DNA of 48,278 nucleotides from Helicobacter cetorum (GTDB lineage Bacteria > Campylobacterota > Campylobacteria > Campylobacterales > Helicobacteraceae), in contig NZ_FZMR01000011.1 of the NCBI RefSeq assembly GCF_900198405.1, positions 1 to 48,278 on the forward strand, written 5' to 3'. Every line of letters starts with the position of its first letter. Within the stretch, counting starts at the first letter, position 1. Shown here piece by piece: positions 36,568 through 44,446 of this stretch. The translations under genes and the position numbers were made by a program. A model generated the notes under the pieces. That model did not search any database. It was not told where the DNA came from and was given only the letters and a program-made list of their open reading frames with translations.

Positions 36568-36593
36568 TTAAAAAGCTAAATTTAGCTTTTTAA
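36568..36593. terminator. Perfect 26-bp palindrome after the small gene
   Basis: TTAAAAAGCTAAA is followed directly by its reverse complement TTTAGCTTTTTAA, then GTTTTTG. It lies 7 bp after the stop of the 60-residue gene and should end its transcript. The 277 bp that follow to the EamA start hold no other feature that I see. Confidence 0.65.
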
Positions 36594-36870
36594 GTTTTTG
36601 AAAATAACTTTCTTATCTAATCTTTTTGTAAAGGTTAGAAAATCTCATCTAAAACTAATCTTAGAAAATATCTAGATGATATGAAGAATAAAAAGTGGAT
36701 TTTTATTGGTAAAAATATTTTTTAAAGTGTATATACGAAACAAAATATTCCAATATAAAAGCAAAAACATGTCTATTCTAAGAAAATCTTAAAAAATTCA
36801 CAACTTTTTTAATAATTGATTAATAAAACTTTTTAGATAATTGAAAGCCTTAAAAACTAAAGGAGATTTT

Positions 36871-37974
36871 ATGAATAATGTTACAAATACACGCATAAGC
36901 CCAATGACTTATGTTATTTTTCTTTTAGGTATCTTATTTTTATCTTTTACAGCCCCTTGGCAGAAAATGTCTAATTTTGACCCTGCTACAGGAGCGTTTA
37001 TCCGTTGCTTAGGGGGTGCATTGTGTTTAGTGCCATTTGCTTTTATAGAAGCAAAAAGCAAGGGCTGGCTGAATAAGAAAGGTGTTTGGCTTTCTATTTT
37101 AGCGGGGCTTGTTTTGGGGATTGACTTTACTGCATGGAATTATTCTATCTTTTTTGTAGGCTCAGGAATTGCTTCTATTTTGTTAAATATCCAAGTGATT
37201 ATTTTGCCAGCATTAGCGTTTATGATAGATAAAGAGCGTATTCCTTTAAGCTATTATATTTTGGCTCCTATTATGCTAGTAGGGGTGATTTTAGCAGGCG
37301 GAGCTTTAGAGCATGGCATAGTAGACCCTAATGGACCCCAAGAAGTCTTTGGCATGAGTATTATGGCGGTAGGCACGATTTGTGGCTTGACTTCAGGGTG
37401 TTGTTATGGGGTGTATTTATTCGCTAGCAGAAGAGCTGGAAGAATCAATCAAGGTCAAATTGTTCAGCCTATTATGATTGCATCTTTTGCACAGCTTATA
37501 GCTCCTTTAATTTGGGCTTACTTAGTTACTGGAAATGGTTTTGATATAGCAACTGGCGTTATGGTAGAGACGGCTCAAAGCTTGGATATTAGTGAAATGA
37601 TAAGAGGTTTAAGAGAAATGCGCTTGCCTAAAGATGAAATTGAGCAATTAACTAGCATTACGCACTCAGTAACCGCAGGCGACCCTATTAATGGTGTGAG
37701 CTGGTTTTGGATGTTTATAGAGTGTGTTCTAGGTCAAGCATGTGCATGGACTTTTGCTCAATATGGTAGTGTGAAATTGAATCCGACTTTAGGAGCAGGA
37801 TTACTCATCTTAAGTCCTGTAGCCACCGTAGCCATTATTGCTCCATTCTTGTTTGGCGAGACCTTATCAGCCTTACAAATTTTTGGTGTGGTTGTGGCAC
37901 TCCTAGCTGTAGCCTATCAAAATGGTTTGTTAAAAGCTCTTTTTGCATATAAGCAGAAACAATACAATGTATAG
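36871..37974 (+). CDS. EamA/DMT-superfamily transporter
   Basis: A 367-residue inner-membrane protein with about ten hydrophobic helices in two halves, as in drug/metabolite transporters (EamA). The first half starts YVIFLLGILFLSFTAPWQKM and contains FIRCLGGALCL; the second half ends LSPVATVAIIAPFLFGETLS, a classic EamA closing motif. An unusual hydrophilic insert of about 60 residues (SLDISEMIRGLREMRLPKDE region) lies between helices in the second half. ATG 36871 is chosen because AAAGGAGA precedes it by 6 bases; an in-frame TTG at 36841 lacks this. Substrate unknown. It lies just upstream of the metzincin-motif outer membrane protein array but has its own terminator. Confidence 0.82.
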   Translation: MNNVTNTRISPMTYVIFLLGILFLSFTAPWQKMSNFDPATGAFIRCLGGALCLVPFAFIEAKSKGWLNKKGVWLSILAGLVLGIDFTAWNYSIFFVGSGIASILLNIQVIILPALAFMIDKERIPLSYYILAPIMLVGVILAGGALEHGIVDPNGPQEVFGMSIMAVGTICGLTSGCCYGVYLFASRRAGRINQGQIVQPIMIASFAQLIAPLIWAYLVTGNGFDIATGVMVETAQSLDISEMIRGLREMRLPKDEIEQLTSITHSVTAGDPINGVSWFWMFIECVLGQACAWTFAQYGSVKLNPTLGAGLLILSPVATVAIIAPFLFGETLSALQIFGVVVALLAVAYQNGLLKALFAYKQKQYNV

Positions 37975-37998
37975 GTTTTATAGAGGGTTTTAGTTTGC

Positions 37999-38034
37999 AT
38001 AGTGTTACTTCTTTGATAAAAAGGGTAACACTAT
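37999..38034 (+). terminator. Terminator after the EamA gene
   Basis: Perfect 10-bp stem ATAGTGTTAC / GTAACACTAT with a 16-base loop, followed by CTTTATTATTT. It separates the transporter from the outer membrane protein array. Confidence 0.65.
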
Positions 38035-38114
38035 CTTTATTATTTGATGATTTTTATTTTTAAAGTTGGTCAAAAATGTTAAAACATATCTAAAAATAAT
38101 TATAAAGGTAAGCG

Positions 38115-39974
38115 ATGATAAAGCAAAAGAGTAGGGGAGACAAAATATTAAAGCAACTTTTTATACCCCAAATAAATCTTAATAAATTTCCCATTATTTT
38201 AACTTTGCTTGGTGCTTTTGGTGAATGCGAGACCCATCAAAAAAGCGGTTTTTTTATAGAAGGTGGGTTTGAGACAGGACTATTAGAAAGCAGAGAAGAA
38301 AAGAGACTAAAAGAATCTGTTGTTAGACGACCTCAATTTATAAGGCTAGCAAAAATGCCCCAAAAAGCCTATTTTTCTAATTCCACAATCTCTAAAAGCA
38401 CTGCACCTATATGGACAGAAAAAAATTTACAAGATTCTAATAATGGTTTTAGCACTACAAACGCCCTAAAACTTAGCCTTGATAAGAATACTCACACGCT
38501 CAATATTAAAAATTATTTGCCTTATGATTTGCATAATCTTAACTTGGTATGGGATAGAGGCGATGGAAAAAAGATTGTAATTGCTGGATTAGAAAGCTTA
38601 GATGCTCAAAGTCAAGTTAATCTAAATACTAATGTTTTAGAAATGCTTAAGGGAGTAAATGAGCCCAACCTAATCTTAGAGGCATCATCATTTTCTGATG
38701 AAAACACTCAAAGAGTGTTGCAAAGTCTACAAGATATTAAGGTTAATTTAGAGGGGAGTTTTGATTTGACTTGGGTGCATCAGTATCTAAGCAGAGATGG
38801 CAATATCACTTTAGAGCAAGCTAAATATTATGCTGATATTTTATATAATTTTGCTTATGTGTTAAGCTCTAAAGAATGGGCTGATTTGGTAATGAGCTAC
38901 CCAGAAAATTTTACCGACAATGGTAAAGTAATTGATAAAGATTTTTTGGTTAATCAATACCGAAGGACAGAAAAATTAATTCTCTTTGTTTTGCCAGCAT
39001 CAGGGGGAGAGGCTGGTTTAATGGGGAATTGTCCGGTTGTAATTCAAGGTGCTCCGCCTTGCTCTATGTTTGGGCTTATGGATAAAGTTATTGACCCTAA
39101 TATTGACCCTTTTTTAAAGGGGTTAAACATGAGCGATAAGCGTTCGCGCACTGATTTTCAAACTTTAGTGCATGAGTTTGGGCATGTAAAGGGCTATGAC
39201 CATGATGGTAATTTAACTTGTGCTGATGGAAGTGTTAAGGGGACTTGGTGTTATGGTGGGGATAACCATCAATATGGCACCCATGATGGCAAGCGATACT
39301 ATAAGGGCATGGTAGGGGTTACTCAGAGCGCATGGCAAACGCTAGGTAAAGAGGGTAAACTTCCTATTGATTATAAAACGATTGGTAATGATTTTACCCC
39401 AAGCGCGAGTATGAATCAATCTTTTATCAATAGTTTAACAAATGCTGTGCAGAATTTAGGCTCTAGCTCAGGTGCTTCTAGTAGTGTTAGCACTAAGAAT
39501 TATCGCTCATCTATGGTAGGATTTAACTTTAAGATGGGTTATCAAGAATATTTTAATGATTTTTTAGGAATATCATACTATGGGATTGTAAAATATAACT
39601 ATTCTAAGATAAATCATGTTGCCAAAAAAGTCCAACAATTAGGCTTGGGCGTTGGAGCAGATTTATTGATAGATTTTGTCAATTCATATTCTCAAAACAA
39701 TCTTTTAAATTCATTAGGTATCTTTACAGGTCTTAGGGCTTTATACAACCGCTATAGCTTAATCAAACAAGTTAAAAATACCGGAAATTTAAATCTTGTT
39801 ACCGGTTTTAATTACCGCCATAAACGCTCCAAGTATTCTATAGGGGTAGATTTGCCTCTAATTCAAAATAAGATTAAAGTTGCTTTTGATGATGTTAATT
39901 ATCAAGGTGCAATGATTTTGAAAGAGGGAATCAGTCATTTTAATGTATTTTTTAATTACGGATGGGTATTTTAG
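38115..39974 (+). CDS. Outer membrane protein with metzincin-type zinc motif (member 2)
   Basis: A 619-residue exported protein, first of five in tandem. A long basic N-region precedes the hydrophobic core FPIILTLLGAFGECET, then HQKSGFFIEGGFETGLL. The passenger has NYLPYDLHNLNLVWD, TQRVLQSLQDIKVNLEG and SSKEWADLV, all shared with the paralogues. Residues 353-363 are HEFGHVKGYDH, an exact HExxHxxGxxH. The following Met-turn position is Leu (GNLTC), and several extra Cys (TWCYGG) suggest a disulfide nearby. The C-terminal ~150 residues (from about 469) are a beta-barrel-like domain ending HFNVFFNYGWVF. ATG 38115 with AAAGG upstream. Surface exposure and zinc binding are inferred. The odd Leu makes proteolysis less certain for this copy. 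Confidence 0.82.
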   Translation: MIKQKSRGDKILKQLFIPQINLNKFPIILTLLGAFGECETHQKSGFFIEGGFETGLLESREEKRLKESVVRRPQFIRLAKMPQKAYFSNSTISKSTAPIWTEKNLQDSNNGFSTTNALKLSLDKNTHTLNIKNYLPYDLHNLNLVWDRGDGKKIVIAGLESLDAQSQVNLNTNVLEMLKGVNEPNLILEASSFSDENTQRVLQSLQDIKVNLEGSFDLTWVHQYLSRDGNITLEQAKYYADILYNFAYVLSSKEWADLVMSYPENFTDNGKVIDKDFLVNQYRRTEKLILFVLPASGGEAGLMGNCPVVIQGAPPCSMFGLMDKVIDPNIDPFLKGLNMSDKRSRTDFQTLVHEFGHVKGYDHDGNLTCADGSVKGTWCYGGDNHQYGTHDGKRYYKGMVGVTQSAWQTLGKEGKLPIDYKTIGNDFTPSASMNQSFINSLTNAVQNLGSSSGASSSVSTKNYRSSMVGFNFKMGYQEYFNDFLGISYYGIVKYNYSKINHVAKKVQQLGLGVGADLLIDFVNSYSQNNLLNSLGIFTGLRALYNRYSLIKQVKNTGNLNLVTGFNYRHKRSKYSIGVDLPLIQNKIKVAFDDVNYQGAMILKEGISHFNVFFNYGWVF

Positions 39975-40053
39975 GTCTTTTAGAGTTTAATAATTTTTAA
40001 TAAAAGCTAAATTAAAGTTTTTTGAATTAAAATATAAAACGAAAGTAAAAAAC

Positions 40054-40059
40054 TATAAT
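40054..40059 (+). promoter_or_regulatory. -10 promoter element of member 3
   Basis: TATAAT 39 bp before the TTG start at 40093. Transcription would begin near 40066, so the ATG at 40069 would be almost leaderless, which argues for the TTG. A related block (AAAGCTA...AAAGTTTTTT) lies upstream here and upstream of the gene at 44447. Confidence 0.55.
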
Positions 40060-40092
40060 GATAAATGAATGACAAACAAAAAAAGGAAAGTT

Positions 40093-42192
40093 TTGAATAA
40101 GAATTTTAAGATTTTTTCTAAAAGCATAGCTTTTATTTTGGTAGGGCTATTGAGCGAATGTGAGGCACACCCAAAGAGCGGATTTTTTATAGAGGCAGGT
40201 TTTGAGAGTGGATACCTAGAAACTAGGGAGCAAAAATATCCTAAATTCACAAGCTATTCTAACAGCGAGATTTTTAAGCCCCTTTTCTCACCTAAAACAT
40301 CTCATTCCAAAACAAGCACCACTAATACTTCTAGTAGCGTGGGTAATAAAATCAATCAGCAGAGTTCAAAAGCACCTCAAACTACGCCTCAAACTACGCC
40401 TAATAATGCACCAACTAATACACCAACCACGCCAACACCAACCACGCAAAATGTTCCTCAAGGGGTTGCTAAAGTAGAAGTTACTCCTCCAAAGCAAGAT
40501 AAAATCCCTAAAACGCCAAGTTTTAATGACTCTCTTACTTTTAAAGATAGTGCACCAATCACTTCTGTAGAGCTTAGTATAAGCGATTTGAATAACCCAA
40601 CAGAAGGCTCACTTTTTAACGATAAAGAAAAACTTAATAATGGGAGTATTAAGTTTTCTACTAAAACGCCGGTGCGTCTTAGCTATGATAGCGCTAATCA
40701 ACAAGTGAGTTTAGAAAGCTTTATTCCTGTTAATTTAGCTGATGTGGATTTGTATGTTAAAGTGCAAGATGAAAAAGGACAAACCAAAGAAGTTCAAATT
40801 GCTACGATTGTTAATTTGCCTAAAAATTCAAGCACCACTTTTGATGCCTCTAAAATTGGTGCGTTAGAAAAATTGCAAGGACATATTGACCCAAGCGATT
40901 TTGTGATTAAACCCGGAGATAAAGCTGATAAAGAAACAATAAGAGTTATCAATAGTCTTAATACGATTACAACCAACATTCATGGGCATTTTACAGACCT
41001 TAGACAACCTCAAAATATGAATTGGTGTAGCTCTTATGGTAGTTCTTGTTTTCAGTCTGTAGATCCTTGGTTTGCGGAGGCGTTTTCTAAGAATTTATTG
41101 AATTTAGCGTTTGTTTTAGATTCGCAAAAATGGGAAGATGCTATCAATCAGGCAAGCTTTACTTTCCATGATGAAGGGAGAGAGATTCCAAAGCAAGAAG
41201 TTATTGATAACATGCGAGGCGATAGCAGAGATTTACGCTTGCAAGAGTTAAATCGTTCGCTTAATAATGGTATCGCAGGGCTTGGTAGCTCTACTCTTTA
41301 TGCGTTGGAGAGTGCGGTATTTAGCGAATATTCTAGCCCTTTATTTTGGGACCCTAATGCGACAGCAGACAAGTATTTAGAAAGGTTTTATCAATTTTTG
41401 CATGAATATTCTCATACTAGGGGTTATAAACATAATGGTAACATGACTTATAATGGTGGTTATTTACAACCTTATGGTGAAGGCTTTACTTCAGTAACCA
41501 CTCAAGTATGGCTAGAAATGGCGCGTAGTGGTGAATTGCCCTTTATGACAGACGCTCCAAGCGGGCAATATGACCCCATGAAAGATATTCCTAAAAGTAG
41601 GCAATACAACCCTATCACCTTACAGCCAGAAAATTCTATGGCGGTTCAAAGCTTTGCTACTGCTTTAAATGACATTGTTCAAAAAACTCGCTCTAACACT
41701 CAAATAACCCCCACAACAAGCCAGCAAAAAGCCCCTATGCTAGGCTTTAATACCATGTTAGGTTATCAGCAATATTTTAATAATGTTATAGGTTTGTCTT
41801 ACTATGGATTTTTCAATTATAATCACGCATCTATGAAGGGCTCTGTAGGTAATGTGGTGCAAATGGGCTTGGGGGTAGGGAGTAATTTATTGCTAGATTT
41901 TGTCAATGTCTATAATGGAAAACAATTTAAGAGTTCTTTTGGAATTTTTGCAGGAGCTAGGGGCGTGTGGAATAATTACAAGCTTTTGAAGAAAAATAAG
42001 AATTTAGGGAATGTGCATTTTACAACCGGAGTGAATTACCGCTATAAGCATTCAAAATTTTCTTTAGGCATTAGTGTGCCTTTAATCAATCAAAAGATTC
42101 AAGCCAAAAGCGCTGATTTAGTCAGTGAAGTAACCTTACAAGAGACTCCTAAAAACATGCATATTTTCTTAAATTATGGGTGGATTTTTTAA
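40093..42192 (+). CDS. Outer membrane protein with metzincin-type zinc motif (member 3)
   Basis: A 699-residue exported protein. I prefer TTG 40093, which has AAAAGGAAAG just upstream, over ATG 40069, which falls at the predicted transcription start. Signal peptide core SIAFILVGLLSECEA, then HPKSGFFIEAGFESGYL. A Pro/Thr-rich low-complexity linker (about residues 98-122, TPQTT/TPTTP repeats) precedes conserved SFIPVNLADVDLYVK and TIRVINSLNTITTNIHG. Residues 437-447 read HEYSHTRGYKH, followed by NGNMTYNGGY, so both zinc ligands and a candidate Met-turn are intact. The barrel part begins near residue 549 and is most like that of the gene at 4252 (KSSFGIFAGARG, YRYKHSKFSLGI). Ends FLNYGWIF. The best candidate, with the copies at 42329 and 44447, for an active enzyme. 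Confidence 0.82.
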   Translation: MNKNFKIFSKSIAFILVGLLSECEAHPKSGFFIEAGFESGYLETREQKYPKFTSYSNSEIFKPLFSPKTSHSKTSTTNTSSSVGNKINQQSSKAPQTTPQTTPNNAPTNTPTTPTPTTQNVPQGVAKVEVTPPKQDKIPKTPSFNDSLTFKDSAPITSVELSISDLNNPTEGSLFNDKEKLNNGSIKFSTKTPVRLSYDSANQQVSLESFIPVNLADVDLYVKVQDEKGQTKEVQIATIVNLPKNSSTTFDASKIGALEKLQGHIDPSDFVIKPGDKADKETIRVINSLNTITTNIHGHFTDLRQPQNMNWCSSYGSSCFQSVDPWFAEAFSKNLLNLAFVLDSQKWEDAINQASFTFHDEGREIPKQEVIDNMRGDSRDLRLQELNRSLNNGIAGLGSSTLYALESAVFSEYSSPLFWDPNATADKYLERFYQFLHEYSHTRGYKHNGNMTYNGGYLQPYGEGFTSVTTQVWLEMARSGELPFMTDAPSGQYDPMKDIPKSRQYNPITLQPENSMAVQSFATALNDIVQKTRSNTQITPTTSQQKAPMLGFNTMLGYQQYFNNVIGLSYYGFFNYNHASMKGSVGNVVQMGLGVGSNLLLDFVNVYNGKQFKSSFGIFAGARGVWNNYKLLKKNKNLGNVHFTTGVNYRYKHSKFSLGISVPLINQKIQAKSADLVSEVTLQETPKNMHIFLNYGWIF

Positions 42193-42202
42193 AACATAAA
42201 AT

Positions 42203-42215
42203 TGAGGTTACAATG
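42203..42215 (+). promoter_or_regulatory. Ribosome binding site and ATG upstream of the G13 tract
   Basis: TGAGGT lies 5 bases before ATG 42213. The frame from this ATG reads MKKCLVCCNEYSLLSLYRPF and runs through the G tract to a TAA at 42333-42335. It is a better start signal than the TTG at 42329, so it probably is the true start in the ON phase. Confidence 0.55.
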
Positions 42216-42308
42216 AAAAAATGCTTGGTGTGTTGTAATGAATATAGTCTATTATCTCTCTATAGACCTTTTATCTCTCTATTCTCTTTTTCTTTTTTTA
42301 GGTTTCTT

Positions 42309-42321
42309 GGGGGGGGGGGGG
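42309..42321 (+). repeat. G13 homopolymer, probable phase-variation tract
   Basis: Thirteen G in a row between ATG 42213 and the outer membrane protein frame. With 13 G the upstream ATG frame ends at TAA 42333; with 14 or 11 G it would join the frame of the gene at 42329. Confidence 0.85.
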
Positions 42322-42328
42322 TGCTTAT

Positions 42329-44308
42329 TTGCTAAAAATCTTTTTATTTTTATGCGTTTTATTAGCAAATCTTTTGAACGCTCACCAAAAAGATGGGTTT
42401 TTTATAGAGGGAGGTTTTGAAACCGGTATGCTAGAGCATAAAGAAATCCAAAGGCATGAAAGCATTCCTTGTAATGAGGCTTTATGTGTGAATAGTTCTT
42501 ATTATTTATCGCATGCAAGCGAGATTTTAACCCCTAATCAAAATGCCTCTGGCGTAACCTTTAGCACAAAAAATATTATTCAAACAATCATTAAAGATAA
42601 CACCTTGCAAATTGAAAGCTTTTTGCCTTATGATTTATCTAATGTCAGTTTGGTTATGCATGCAGGTGGTAAGGATATTGTTATCACACATTTGCAAGAA
42701 CTCCCACAATTTAGTTTAGCAAAGTTTAATTTAGATACTTTTCCCATTCTCAAGCAATATAAAAATGATACAAATATTTCTTTTAGTATAGAGCCTAGTG
42801 CTTATTCTTCTATGGATACAACAAGAGTTTTAGACGCTATCAATTCTATTAAGGTTAATATCATTGGCACTTTTAGTAATGAGCCAACAGGCGATACTTA
42901 TCCATGGGTAGAGACCAAAAATGGTAAAAAAGTAACCGTAAATGTTAGCGATTATGTGCCGGTTACCGGGGCTTTAGCACGAGATTATATTTATGTGTTA
43001 CTGAATGTGGCGTATTTATTCAGTTCTAAAGAATGGAAGGTGGCTTTAGAAAACGCTCCTTTTGCGTTTGTAAACGCTGAGAAACCTTTTGACCCTAATC
43101 CTTGTTTGAACAAAGATAAGCAAAGGATTGATTTTGATACTTGCACAACTGATGCCACACCTAATATCTACGGACAAGCTCCTGCATGGTGTGCAGAGCC
43201 TAATTCGCAAGGTTGTCATATATGGACGCCTAAGCAAGTGTGGGAGAACTTTACTAACCAATGCGGATACAATACACATAGTTCTGCAAGCTTTAATGAT
43301 TGCTTGAATATTCAGGGGAGTTTAAAAGATGACAACAGCACAGACTTTGGGAGTGTGAAACTAAACTTAGGCGTGATTAATACTAATGCAAATGTCTATG
43401 GGCGTGGGTGGTTTGGGAGCTTGGGTTTAGATGAAGATTTCATCAATCAAAACAATAAAATTTGGCACACATGGGATTGGAAAGATAGTTTTCCTTTGTA
43501 TGATATTTTTCATGAATACGGACATACAAGAGGCTATAGCCATAATGGCGATATGACTTATCCTAACAATAAAACAATGTATGATATTTGTGAGGGGGCA
43601 GACCATACAAATTGCCATGAAGTGCATGCGGGCTATGCGGGCTTAAGCGAAGAAGTTTTAATGCAACTAGCCAAGCAAGATAAATTACCTATCAATTACG
43701 CTACGCTTAGCGCTCAAAAAGCCCCTCATTACAATTTGAATTTAGCGCCTAATTTGCAAAAAAATCCAAGTTTTGGATACAGCTTACCAAGATTATTGAA
43801 TTTTAATTCTTCGCAAAATACTAATGGGATAGTAGGTGCTGATATTAAGATAGGTTATCAACAATATTTTAATGATTTTTTAGGTCTAGGGTATTATGGT
43901 ATTTTTAAATATAACCACACGAATGCTAAGGGAGATATTGGCACTATCAATCAATATGGTTATGGAGTGGGGGCAGATTTATTGCTAGATTTTTTAAATA
44001 GCTATACATCTAGTAGGCATCATAAAGAAAGTAATTTTATCAGTTCATTGGGGACTTTTATGGGGTTAAGGGCTTTTTATAACCGCTATCAGCTAATGAA
44101 TACAGCCAAAAATAGGGGTAATATCAACATTGTTTTTGGCTTTAACTACCGCCATAAACATTCTAAATATAGCATTGGGGCGTCCTTACCACTTATCCAG
44201 CAAAACATGAAAATGGATTTTCAAACCCCTTTTTATTTGGGTGTGGCATCTTTTGATATGGGGGTAAGCCATTTTAATCTCTTTTTTAACTATGGATGGG
44301 TATTTTAA
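42329..44308 (+). CDS. Outer membrane protein with metzincin-type zinc motif (member 4), phase-variable, out of frame with upstream ATG
   Basis: A 659-residue open frame from TTG 42329; probably read from ATG 42213 when the G tract has 14 or 11 bases. In the present sequence only weak initiation at TTG could give the protein. A short signal-like start LKIFLFLCVLLANLLNA is followed by HQKDGFFIEGGFETGML. Passenger blocks SFLPYDLSNVSLVMH, TTRVLDAINSIKVNIIG and SSKEWKVAL match paralogues; a Cys-rich segment (about 245-335) is specific to this copy. Residues 395-405 are HEYGHTRGYSH, then NGDMTYPNN, with all ligands and a candidate Met-turn Met. Barrel part from about residue 500 ends HFNLFFNYGWVF. 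Intact apart from the tract. Confidence 0.78.
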   Translation: MLKIFLFLCVLLANLLNAHQKDGFFIEGGFETGMLEHKEIQRHESIPCNEALCVNSSYYLSHASEILTPNQNASGVTFSTKNIIQTIIKDNTLQIESFLPYDLSNVSLVMHAGGKDIVITHLQELPQFSLAKFNLDTFPILKQYKNDTNISFSIEPSAYSSMDTTRVLDAINSIKVNIIGTFSNEPTGDTYPWVETKNGKKVTVNVSDYVPVTGALARDYIYVLLNVAYLFSSKEWKVALENAPFAFVNAEKPFDPNPCLNKDKQRIDFDTCTTDATPNIYGQAPAWCAEPNSQGCHIWTPKQVWENFTNQCGYNTHSSASFNDCLNIQGSLKDDNSTDFGSVKLNLGVINTNANVYGRGWFGSLGLDEDFINQNNKIWHTWDWKDSFPLYDIFHEYGHTRGYSHNGDMTYPNNKTMYDICEGADHTNCHEVHAGYAGLSEEVLMQLAKQDKLPINYATLSAQKAPHYNLNLAPNLQKNPSFGYSLPRLLNFNSSQNTNGIVGADIKIGYQQYFNDFLGLGYYGIFKYNHTNAKGDIGTINQYGYGVGADLLLDFLNSYTSSRHHKESNFISSLGTFMGLRAFYNRYQLMNTAKNRGNINIVFGFNYRHKHSKYSIGASLPLIQQNMKMDFQTPFYLGVASFDMGVSHFNLFFNYGWVF

Positions 44309-44446
44309 AACTTTAAAATTTTTAACCCATTAAATAATTTTCTCGCTAAAAGCTACTTTAAAGTTTTTTCAATACAATAAGGACAATCAAAATATTATAA
44401 GAATAAATGGATATTAAATAGATAAACCTAAATATAAGGAAATATT

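Noticed and set aside
42238-42420. 60-codon plus-strand frame through the G13 tract
   Set aside because: It overlaps the outer membrane protein in another frame and has no ribosome binding site of its own.
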